Assembly (NCBI GenBank): GCA_964036275.1 | Contig: OZ038439.1 | Coordinates: forward strand, 10,620,904-10,684,903 | DNA length: 64,000 nucleotides | Origin: Litoditis marina | Taxonomy: Eukaryota; Nematoda; Chromadorea; Rhabditida; Rhabditidae | Direction: 5' to 3' | In this document: positions 54,101 through 64,000 of the stretch, piece after piece | How positions within the stretch are numbered: position 1 is the stretch's first letter | How the letters are laid out: each line of letters begins with the position of its first letter | Translations under genes and position numbers: made by a program | The notes under the pieces: model-generated | What the model was told of the DNA's origin: nothing | Databases searched by the model: none | The model's input: the letters and a program-made list of their open reading frames with translations, nothing else

Positions 54101-57100
54101 CTCTCTTTTCAGACAACGGCAAGTTGCGTCTATTTCTCAAAGAGTATGCTCCTTTGATAGAAACGTAGTCTCATATGTAATATTTTCTTCATTTGCTGCA
54201 TTGAGAAGAGCCGAGCCAGTTTCCACGAGTTAGGGAATAGAGTTTTTTGCCAACTTGTCTGACTAGCCATGTTGCGAATGTTTGTTAATTTATAATAGCT
54301 AAACTTCAACCAACATTCTCCGTCGCTATATTTATCTTCAAAGTGGAAAATAAATAAATAAAACTTACTCGACAAACTGATGAGAGAAACCGGGATTGAG
54401 AAACGGCAGCAGATCACCTTTAACACGGACAAACTCCTGAAAATAAACGTAGTTCGTAGTAGACGTATCCCAGTTTTAGTTTAGGAGTTACAAATATGCT
54501 AGCAATCTAGCAAAAACTTTCCCCAGAGCCCTTGTGAAGTCACGAGCACGACCCCACACAAAGAAGAACAAAGTGTAAAATACGAGACGAAACTTAATAT
54601 TTGTCATATTGAAAAATTTAACTTCGTTCTAAAACAAAAAAGAACACCATGGGCCGGGTCGGCCACTTCTATAAACGTTCCATATTATCGATATAGTTCG
54701 CTTCACTCGCACTGAAACGCGTTGGCGTCGCAACAAGATTTTTGGACGACCATTTCTTAGAGCAAAATGAGTGAATTTTGAAATCGTTTTTCACTTACGT
54801 GTTCTTATGACACCGAAAACCCGCTAACGGAAATTTTCTGTTTTCCTAAAAACTCCAAAGTGGTGAAAAAAAGTCAGGAATATTTATTGGCACGCTGCCA
54901 AAGTCTCAGTGGGAGTGCTCAGAACGATTGGCGTCAATTTGCTGTTATTGACCAGCGACAAAAGCGCGAGACTGTGGAGGTCAATGAGGCAGCAGACATC
55001 TGCGTTTCTCTGACCTGCACACTCTCTCGCAGACGCCGCTACAAACGTGGCTGGCCAACTTGCTGGGAATTGTCCGAGTGACCGCCTCTATACCTGTTCA
55101 AACTGTTCCTTGTCGATGTCAATTAGCTCCGCCTTCTCCCGAAATGCCTCCAGATATCTCGCAGAAGTATGGAGATGACGCGCGCGACGATTACGTTTCT
55201 CCGTCTGGAAATAAAACGAATTACATTGTGCAAAACTAAAACTTTTTCTTTGAGATCGATATGGTCTAAAACAATCATCTGACATTCTGTTCCTTCAAAT
55301 TTTCACACCTGAAAAGGTCCCAGGTGTGAAATGATTAGCTGAGAACTGTCTTATTTGTGTAATCGGATGTCTGCGTCTCTCTGACCTCCCTACCCTCTCC
55401 CTCAAATTGTCTGCGTCTCTCTGACCTCCCTACCCTCTCCCTCAAATTGTCTGCGTCCTCTCAAACATTTTCCAGCCAAACGATCAGCCACTTGAATATC
55501 GCTCTCGAAGAGATGGTGTGCATGAGTGTAGGTCACAGAGACGTGTGATTCTGCGTCTCTCCGACCTCCCTACTCTCTCCCTGAAGTTGTCTGCGTCCCT
55601 TACCTGATCGAAGCTGGCGTCCGGCCAACAGATGGTGACTCCGACCAGTGCCTTCTGTGTCTTTTCGCGTCTTTCGTGCGCTCGTTGTCTCTGACCCTCT
55701 TCTCTATCGTTCAACACGATTCGACGAATTTTCAGCAGACGACGCTCCTCCTGGGCGAACCAACGCAAATAGCTGAAACGGTTACGAAACTTAGTTACAG
55801 TTCATACTTTCAGATCCCGATGTCATGAACAATTATTCTTTAGAGCAGCGGTTTTCACATAAATCAAAGAAGGTAATGTGATGTGCCTTTCAACTTTTAA
55901 TCACAATCTTACCATTGTATGTGCTGTGAATGAAGTATAAATTCTTCCTGAAGTCCGTTCACATTTTGCAAATCGTGTAAACGTTTTCAAAAATGATAGT
56001 AAATCCACGCTTTTATTTTCACTTCAGATCACTTTCTCTCTCAAGTCCGGTTACAATTTGTAAAGTGTAAAACTTCAATAAAAGATAGTAAACCCACGCA
56101 GTTCTCTTGACCTTGACCTGGTCCGAGTTGGAGTGTTTCTTGCAGTTGATGTAGCGCGGCTCCACCGATTGAGCCTCGTCTCCCATTTGGGCAGACTCGC
56201 TGGTATCCACCAACAGACCTAGTCTGAAAAAGGTTTTTATCATATCAGGTTATTTGGTAACTCGCTAAGTAAGTTGAGTTCACTTGAAATACAATACAAG
56301 TCTTATTTTTGTCCCATATCACTGGGTATTCTTATCGTGTGAAGGTCATTTGTCGTCAGAAGCCTAACCACAGACCAGTAGCTGTGACTGTTCTGCAAAA
56401 AGTGATCCGTTGTCCAATTGAATTGAATCACTTGAAAGTCAATGATTTTGAACCGGAAAAGGGCAAATTATCCACGAAGGGATTCGTTTTTTGAATGTTT
56501 CTGGATATTTGGGCCATTTTTTGGTCATCTCCCTGAGTAGAAATCACACTAACCTCTGCGCACAGGTGGCATGGTAGTAGTACTTGCAGAGACCCAACTC
56601 GCATCTGGTAGCAACGCCGGTTCGAGCGTCCAGCTTATCCGTACAGCCACTACACGACTGAAAACAATGAAAATCGGTTTCTAGAGAAACTCCATTCTGA
56701 CTGAATTTTCAAGAAAGGGAGTCAGTAAAAGGACCGTGCGCCTTAATGTGTGCTCAATATCAAGTTTAGAAGAACAAGTTGTGGAAGAGTGATGTACGTT
56801 CGATCATGACTATTGATTGAGCTTTCGGTTTCATAAAATTTCACTTGCACAGAATATGTTGCACGAAATTACGCGCCCGTAACTACAGTATATTTTTTCC
56901 GTGCGGCCTGTCTGGGATGCCGGTGCATTTCAATTGGCGGGGTCCGCCGTTTTTCCCAGTAAAGAGTAAATTCCAACTATTAGACAAATATGAGTCAGTT
57001 TTTAGATTGAAACACGTGAAAATTAATGATTTTGCGTCAAAAATAGCAAACTTTCTCATTTTCTGTGAAAAATTAGCCTTTTTTTCGAAACTTTTCTGTC

Positions 57101-60100
57101 TATTCGGACAACTTTACCGGTGTATGATGACAACCAACCTTTCTGCCAAAAGAGCGATGATCCATTTCCTGCCAGCTGACTGCTGCCAAATGGTCGATGT
57201 CGCCGAATGTCACTCCGGTGGTGTAGAGGGCGCAGATCAGGTGAACCCATCTGCCGCCGATATCTGAAAGAATCATATAGTCGTCGCCAACATAAAGGCG
57301 GAAGGATACTGTATATCTCACTTTCCGCTGTGGCCGAGTGGTCGACTGGTTGTGTGCGCGCTAGCACTCAATACACCATATGGTTCGATCCCACTCGGCG
57401 CGGTATATTCATGGCGGACCGCATGAGCTGGTAATAACGCTCACCCATTCCTAGTTTCCAATCTACGGACCCCACTTCTCTACGGATACTTCTATGTGAT
57501 CACTGTCTTGGTTGTATTAAGATGAATAAAGTAATACACGGCTGAAATAGTTGCCGTAAAAGATTATTATTATTATTATTATTACTAGGTATCCAAATAG
57601 AAATAATACATCAAAACTATCAGAATCAGAATTGCCACTATCACAATTCCAGCTAACACGTAACAAAGATATCTTTAAATCAACTTAGATAACTTGCCCA
57701 AAAAATACTAAAATGTTGAAAAACCAACACTAACCGGATCGTTTGAATGCGCCTTGGCGGTCGGGACACATCTCGCAATGGGGCGGTTCCACCAGCCCGT
57801 ACGCACACGGCTCACAGAACCACGGTTCGGTAGAGGCTGGAATTCACATAGTTGTATTGATACACTCACGTGAACCAGCTCAGACGAGAGTGATGCAAAT
57901 CCTTCCGCAACACATGTTAAATTTCTCGAAACTGGTCAAAAACTGGAAACTTTCGTTATTAGGCGGTAGCAGGTTGGATTTGAGAGAAGGGCTTTGAAAT
58001 CTGGGGATATGATCTCGTGATCTTCGAAAAATAACGTTAAAAGCTATTAGATAACGCTATGTCAACGCAGCTTCCTTAAGATGAGTCGCGGTGAAGCATT
58101 GACAGCTGGAAAAGTTTAAAGGACTGGTGATCCCAGGACCTCACTTTAGCGAGATGCGGGAAGAAAACAAGAATACAGGTAATTCACCTTTTTTGTCGAA
58201 GTGGATGAGCGTTTTGGCTCGAAACATACTTTAGATATTAAAAATTATCGATATTAAAAATTACCTGACGAATGGGAAGAAGCCGACGCCGTGTCATCGC
58301 CAATGTCCGGTAGATAACACGTCTCGTGCACGCACACGCCACATCTGAAACGTTTTTTCATTAAAAAAGATTGATCTGAGTAACAACTTATCAACCTACT
58401 GACATTGACAATTTACAGTTCGTCCAAAAACCGAATTGCCAACTGCAGTTTGGTCAACGAGTGAAAAAGGAAAAGGTGTGTAGGTTTCTGGTTGAATACT
58501 CCGGTGAAATAGGTTAGGTTACTAAACAACCACGTTACTTTTGAATTAAGAATAGGCCTAACTTACCCCCGATCCCACTCAGACAAATTGCCAGTTATTT
58601 TCGTAGCGGAGCGGCCTCGGCCAGAGAGTGAGCAGGTCAGAGAGACACAGATGTCTGCGCCCTCATTGACCTGCACACTATTTTGCCGAGGGCTCTATAA
58701 AAATTAAGTTGGCTGGTAGATGTAAGATGTTTGATAGTCTGGCAAGAAGTGTAAGTTTACCTGTCGCACTGCATCAGCTCCTCTGGTCGGTTGCCTTCGC
58801 GCAGATTCAGACACATTGCACACAGAAGCGGCTGCTGAAAAAAGAGATTATAATTTGTCTATTCAAAAACTATGAAGGTGACTTTTTTTGTCTTACAACA
58901 ACAAATTCTTATTTTCAAGAACAAAAATCATAACGCCTTGTATTGTAAAACGTACACTTTATTCTTGAACAGAGAAATACGGCTAGTTTTCCAACCTTTT
59001 TGAATGGTCAGTCTTGAATGCTCAACTTCGATTGTTGGGTGTTATGATGGTGCCGATTCGCTTTATCGCAAAATTCACATTTTCTTTGTTAGTTGGTGTT
59101 TTTCTCTTTTCTATAACAATAATTATCATCAACTCACCGTACCATCCTGTCCGTCGCCTGTCAACAGTGCATTGGCAGCTAGAGTGTCATTCTGAAATTA
59201 CATTCATTAAATTAAATGAAATATAAATATTAAAAACATATAAAAGACTTACATAGAATTTTTTAAATGAAGCCGACGAATCAGTGCTTGGCGCTCGCAA
59301 GAAATATTAAAAAACGCGGCGCTCTTGAGCTTACGCGTCAACTGGAGCATTGTAGGGTTAAAACTTCAAACACATTTCCGTCCTTTCAGCAAAAACAAAA
59401 AGAAGTAAACTGATATCATTTTCATTCAACCTTTAGGATAATAATAAAGTTTTTGTTTTTCCAAACAAGGAAAAAACTACCTCCCCTCAATTTCCTTATT
59501 TTCCTCTCCACGTACAGCGAAAACAGAAAGAAGTAAACTAACTTTTCATGCAACTTTTATCATAATAACAACGATTTTCCTTCTCCAAAAATGGTGAAAA
59601 AAAACCTCCTTTACTTCATTTTCATCCTTTTCTCCATCGTCGTCTTCTTTTTCTTCTTCATCCGAGTCAGATTCGCTGCTCGACGACGAACCAGAATCCC
59701 CACTGTCGTTCACTTCTGAAAATTTGAAAATGAAAAGTCGAAAAGATGGTACATAATACATCAACTACTATCTTCTATTTATCTTACAACTACTACTACT
59801 AACTACTAACAACTATCTTGAAGGCGACTTTCTTCAACGTTGTGTTGCTTGTAAAACCAGCATTGAACCGGAGTCCGGTTACCGGACGGAGAATTTGAAA
59901 CTATATTAATCTTTGAAATATATTCCATCCACGCAAGTCGTGTTTGAAAGGATGGTTGTTTTTAAACTACACGATACACGAAACTAAACTAGGACTACCC
60001 CCTCTTCCCAAAACCAATATGACGTCATCAAATAAACATATGACATCATGAAAAGAAATATGACGTCACCAACCTTCCCCCTTATACTCTTCGTCATCTT

Positions 60101-61593
60101 CTTCATCATCGGCTGGTAGAACCAGATCCAAAACGGCGGCTGTCGGCTTTATTTGACGTTTCCCGGGAGCGCGGGTGGCTGAAAATATGTAAATGAAGGA
60201 AAACTATTATTTTTTGACAGATTTCAACTTTTTAATCATACACTAACGAACTCAGCTGAAAGCTACAGAAATTTGAAAAAAGAGGGCTCCTTTTCTGTCA
60301 AAAGCTGGGAAAAATGAACCACCGTTTTTGAACACTAGACTACAGAATGAAATGTGAACTTTATTAGTGTGTTTAACAATATATTTGATTTTACTCTAGA
60401 CCGTAACTAACATTCAGTTTAGTAATACTTCAATTGGGCTAACACTGCAGAAACTTAAAAAATTATTTACCAAAAGTCCGACATCTTGTCTGTGATTTGA
60501 ATTTGAATGGTACAAGTCGGGATAATTACAGATTAGAAAATCGTAAAACTGAGATAATAAAATACTTTTCAAAGGGGCGACTACTCAAAGTCAACGTGCA
60601 GCAAGCTGAGTTGCTGTAGGCAAATCGAGCTAATGGGAAATAATAAAGGATGCAAAGGTTAAGGAGAGATAAAGATGAGGACACTAAGAGAGGGAGAGAA
60701 AGAGAGAACGCATAAGAGAAAAGGAAAGAAAGAGAGAGATAGCTCCAAATGAGAAAGTCACTGTCAAATTATGCAGAAATTCAGTACAGCAAAAGCAGAT
60801 GCAGTTGCGGCGAGAAACAACACACTCATATGTAAAAGTAGGGTAATTAGAAAATCAATTTTTAGAGAAATCTAAACCTATATTTAGGTAAACACCGTTC
60901 AGAAAATGCAAGCGTGAGAAAACACTACTAATTGATGGCAAAGAGATATAACTGATACACTAAGATCAGTACGTGATCCCATCTACTAACAATGTTTGTT
61001 ATTGTGTTTGGCGCTGATAATCAGTTCAAAAAACTGCAATTCAAAGTCAATAACAAACAATTATTTAACTAGAACAATCCATATTGAGCAGAATCATTTA
61101 TTATATCATTGTTCTCATGAGTCATAAGAGAGACAATGAACTGTAGAAAGAAATGTTGCGCGAACGAATAACAAAGATTCAAATTATTCTCTTGGAGTGA
61201 AACTGAACTATCAATAATTCTTTTAGTAACTTTCAGGACTCAGCTAAACTCAACAAGTTTTTAGAAAGAGAAATCGCATAAAAACCTTGATCAAACACAA
61301 CAGAGACATCAATCTAGAGTGTTTCAAAGAAAATGTAGATTCAATCAAGCAAACGATGAAAAGAGTGAAATAAAAGGATATATCAGACAAAAAATAGTGG
61401 TTAATCAATAATGCTGGGTTTAATGAAAACTTACATTTTCTTGCGAGATCAAATTACATCTATGAAATGATCTATAGATTCAAACTGTTGGAAAATGGAA
61501 AAATCGTACGATTTTCGTGGATAAAAGTTTATTATACTGAACTTGGAACTCACTTGCATGCTGGAAGAAACTTTTCTTTTCGGCTTCGGTCAT
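51168..61593 (-). CDS. phf-14: PHF14 orthologue, PHD-finger chromatin protein, 20 exons, 730 aa
   Basis: Exons in order: 61554-61593, 60074-60178, 59615-59715, 59138-59191, 58761-58834, 58265-58344, 57735-57836, 57139-57263, 56554-56657, 56098-56223, 55604-55772, 55094-55204, 54369-54436, 53903-54023, 53524-53663, 53067-53163, 52426-52521, 51987-52148, 51591-51732, 51168-51343. The sum is 2193 bp with consistent phases. Domains: N-terminal KRQIKP motif (about 18-23) and acidic Ser/Glu/Asp tract (40-82); PHD1 (about 103-168: CAMC, CDRCGVCVHETC, WFCEPC); extended PHD (about 178-300: CEMC, WVHLICALYTTGVTFGDID, CSGC, HATC, CKKH); a long basic helical region (305-505); C-terminal PHD (about 530-592: CDEC, HCDACKLWFHLNCLDPPLDRMP, WYCSRC); and an acidic end. 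Order and motifs follow human PHF14, a nuclear histone-binding protein. The C-terminal part has one PHD here. The symbol is assigned by orthology. Confidence 0.93.
54880..55082. repeat. Dispersed repeat (tctctgacctgcacactctc family) in a phf-14 intron
   Basis: gcgtttctctgacctgcac then actctctcgcagacgcc then gtggctggccaa. Related copies lie near 10035-10130, 24245-24400, 30675-30720 and 58620-58700. It is preceded by ttggcacgctgccaaagtc, which recurs near 10940 and 26265. Confidence 0.6.
55365..55600. repeat. Tandem ~42-bp repeats in a phf-14 intron
   Basis: The unit tgtctgcgtctctctgacct then ccctaccctctccctcaaat occurs twice in tandem (about 55367-55450). A third copy at about 55550-55590 overlaps the intron end next to exon 55604-55772. 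Related to the tctctgacct dispersed family. Confidence 0.8.
57279..57440 (+). repeat. SINE E leader fused to a tRNA-like repeat (family F, copy 2)
   Basis: The family E leader (atagtcgtcgccaacataa, tactgtatatctcactttcc) is followed by a Leu-tRNA-like ggccgagtggtcgactgg, then tggttcgatcccactcgg, and the tail ggaccgcatgagctggtaat shared with 19765-19870. In a phf-14 intron, starting 15 bp from exon 57139-57263. Confidence 0.65.
60000..60073. repeat. Cluster of TGACGTCA-like sites in phf-14 intron 2
   Basis: tgacgtcat at about 60019, tgacatcat at about 60043 and tgacgtcac at about 60061 are spaced by ~20 bp. The last abuts the donor side of exon 60074-60178. TGACGTCA is the CRE consensus; whether it is bound here is unknown. 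Confidence 0.5.
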
Positions 61594-61599
61594 CTTTTT

Positions 61600-63130
61600 C
61601 TTATAGTTTTGATATCTATAGATCCAGGGTCCAATAGATCTCAAAAGGGGGGAGCGGCGGTTTTATTTTGCGGGCCGCGACGCGACCGCCCCGCGTCTGA
61701 GGGAATTCCACGCTTCGAGACCTATTAACAGTTGTCTATAGATATTACTCTTTACCACGATAACAACCAGTGAAGTGCATCTTAGAATAAGTGAAACATG
61801 TCTATTTAACAAATATTATCAGATTGAAATGTGTTGAAATTAGGGTTCAGAGGGTTTATTGTCAGTTTGAATGCTGTAAACTTCGCTGTAGATAGAAAGA
61901 TCAATTGATCTGGGTTTTCAGAAAAGGCTCTAAATAATGAGAAAAGGAAGGGAGAACTTTAAACAGGAAACAGCTAATTCAAAGAAAATAGCGTGATTTA
62001 GTAAATTACAGAAAAAGCAACCAGCAAACGTTCACTTTCTGTCCGGTAAACAGATGTGTTTCGATTATTTGGAGGATTATTTGGAGGATTCTAAAGAGAA
62101 TTCGCTCAGTCCTGTTACCTCTATCTGATTAATGTTTACTGTTTAATTTGTGTGATAAATAGAGAACGCAGTAGTATTGAATTTATCAAGAGAAACTCGT
62201 TCTTCTGCACGATTCATAGAGATTGCGCAACTTTTCATTTTCATAAATTTCTATGATCACTTTTTACAAAAAGTGGGATATTTTCTAGAAATCTGGTATT
62301 GTTCGTACACAGAGAACTCAGTGGGCAACGACATGAGCATGAACAAGCCAAGTTTGCCGATAGTTTCCACGTTTGGACGAGAAGTAGGAATGAAAGAACG
62401 GTTCCATGCCATTTCTACTTGATGGGTTATGATAGGAGGTGTGTTTTTTCTTTTTTTCATAGCCTATTCATAGTTCGTTAGAAACGAAACTTTTTCTCAT
62501 GTTTTTTGAAGTATATTCTTTCTAGGTCCTGCCGCAATGATTTTTCTACTAGTATTTGTGAGTGGTCTTCCGAGTTGTAGAAGCAGAAAGATAGAATCCA
62601 GGTTTGGAATACGCAATCAACGAACATTTTTTTCTCGGTTCCTGGCTTAGCTAACTGTGTGGTTCTAGATCAGAATGGCTGCAACATCACTGTCATCTTA
62701 TCAATTTTACATTGTAAAATTGGACTTAGAGATAAGATTTCAATATTGCAATCATTGTACACTAGAAAACACGTAATTATATACACCTACAATCATGATT
62801 AATACATTTGTGTTACCTCCGTGACCGTAAAATGCTGATATTTTCTATGAAGTCTCAAATGTGAGGGGTATTGATTGTTTCGAGAATTCAGGCACGGTAG
62901 CAAAGAAAACACCGAAAAATAAAGTTGCGAACTCGCTCTGCTTAACCACGTTATCACATTCTCGTCACATCATTCTGTCGAATTTCACATGTTATGGCTG
63001 AAGAACTCGAAAATCTCTAGACCAGGGTAGGCTTTTCGGAGCACTTTGCTCGGTGCTAGTAGTGAACTTCAATTACCCCAAGATAAAAGTACGCAAATCT
63101 TTTCTCAAGAACTCAAACTACATTTTTCAG
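61600..63130. other. Upstream region of the phf-14 orthologue, no supported gene
   Basis: It should contain the promoter of the minus-strand phf-14 orthologue. A GC-rich block (61645-61720, with gcgggccgcgacgcgaccgc) stands out from its AT-rich surroundings. A short plus-strand frame at 62537 (MIFLLVFVSG) resembles the start of a signal peptide and is followed by GTGAGT, but no chain of exons can be confirmed. Confidence 0.4.
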
Positions 63131-63290
63131 AAGCCCAACTCCCCGTGAACCAGCTAAACCTCCCACAAACTCCCCTTCAGTAACGAGGTGGTCCAGCTCA
63201 GCTCTATCAAATAGAAGGAAGAGAGAAGTGTCGACACCGATTCCACCTGCAGTCCCAGCGCCAACTTTGGCGGAAACAACTCAGGCACCG
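63131..63290 (+). CDS. Candidate internal exon of an unidentified plus-strand gene
   Basis: A tttttcag acceptor and a GTTGGT donor bound about 160 bp that stay open in one frame: SPTPREPAKPPTNSPS, then RWSSSALSNRRKREVS, then TPIPPAVPAPTLAETTQAP. The Pro/Ser/Thr-rich content with a basic RRKRE patch looks like a linker in a larger protein. Neighbouring exons were not found. Confidence 0.35.
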
Positions 63291-63857
63291 GTTGGTATTA
63301 GAAATGTTGTTTCTGAAGGATGAGTAAGAAAAAGAGCCCTCCTTCAGGATAAGAGTGTCGCAAAATAGTGCACAAAGTGAGAGATGCAGGGAGAGATGGA
63401 GAAGTCGGGATGTTCCTGACTACGTCCTCAACTCAGCTACCAATATGACTAAACCTGGTTACAAAGACAATGAAAAACATGCTAAATAGTGTATTCACTT
63501 ATTCAGCTGTCAATGTAAACAGCGTTTGGATAGCAATAAAAATTGTGTCAATTACTGTACTAAAGGACTAATTGCGGCGGACCTCTTATAGGTCCCGCCG
63601 CGCCCTTTTCTGTACCGCCCTTTCGAATTATTGATTCGAAAGGCGCGTAAATTTCACTTTTTCGTTTTCTACTTTAGTGACAGGTGCAATTTTATTCTTC
63701 TGTATTGATAGTTATCGTCAACAAGTATTATTCAGTTTTCCTGCTCTCAATTATGGTGAAAATTTCATAATTATTAGTATTAATAGTCCACTTTTCAGAG
63801 ATTTTAGCATATTATATATAGTATAATTATTGTTTGAGTTTAGGTAATACTCTAGTT

Positions 63858-64000
63858 ATGTCGACGACTTTCAATGCGTCAGAGGGAGGGACTCCGGAAG
63901 CGCAGCAGTTGTGTGCCAACATTTTTGCCATGATTCAGCCAGAGATGGCAAAACTCTTCTCGATGGAAAAAGCTCGGGCGAAATCTTTCGACCCGCCTAA
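63858..64000 (+). CDS. 5' end of an unidentified CDS, truncated by the window edge
   Basis: ATG at 63858 opens 47 codons to the edge: MSTTFNASEGGTPEAQQ, then CANIFAMIQPEMAKLFSM, then EKARAKSFDPP. The predicted helical, Met-rich segment could be the start of a retroelement Gag-like protein or of an ordinary gene. The GC-rich stretch at 63572-63640 upstream contains a small hairpin (ggacct-cttat-aggtcc). Nothing decides between these options. Confidence 0.4.
   Translation, partial: MSTTFNASEGGTPEAQQLCANIFAMIQPEMAKLFSMEKARAKSFDPP

Overview
This window looks like the genome of a Caenorhabditis-type nematode. Coding exons are short and bounded by TTTCAG-type acceptors and GTRAGT/GTTNGT donors, several introns are about 45-60 bp, acceptors sit close to start codons as expected for spliced-leader addition, and the intergenic DNA is AT-rich and packed with small inverted-repeat elements. 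I rebuilt the gene models by hand from splice phase. No tRNA or rRNA gene and no CRISPR array can be supported.

Layout. (1) 1-11590: about 11.6 kb with no recognisable gene, containing GA microsatellites, a three-copy tandem repeat and MITE copies. (2) 11607-18018 (+): an 11-exon PP1-like serine/threonine phosphatase of 428 aa with a Lys/Glu-rich N-terminal extension. Its first intron holds an antisense LINE ORF1-like ORF, and two stop-containing copies of the start of exon 7 lie in intron 6. (3) 18193/19251-31614 (+): a strongly divergent 12-TM SLC6 (SNF) transporter of at least 700 aa in 17-18 exons, with introns full of MITEs and tRNA-like SINE copies. (4) 32579-42017: an imperfect ~9.4 kb palindrome. 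At its centre is an intact 146-aa coiled-coil gene (36076-37980, +), whose third exon also exists as a nearly perfect inverted copy inside intron 2. (5) 40441-47856 (-): a 275-aa low-complexity protein with four Met-Thr-Ser-Ser repeats. Its last exon lies in the right palindrome arm and an orphan copy lies in the left arm. (6) 48467-49438 (-): exons encoding a Pipsqueak-type helix-turn-helix, possibly the 5' part of the same gene. (7) 51168-61593 (-): a complete 20-exon orthologue of the chromatin reader PHF14 (730 aa). (8) 61600-64000: mostly non-coding, with a possible plus-strand exon and a CDS running off the right edge.

How the parts relate. The phosphatase and the transporter are close together on the plus strand and could be co-transcribed. 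The PHF14 orthologue, the Psq exons and the 275-aa protein form a minus-strand block of probable nuclear proteins. A recurring theme is exon-level duplication: decayed copies of the start of an exon, with its splice acceptor, sit beside the real exon in the phosphatase, the transporter and the 275-aa gene, and the palindrome duplicated one more exon and inverted another. Introns and spacers carry at least four MITE families and two tRNA-related repeat families. Several copies end within about 15 bp of a splice site.
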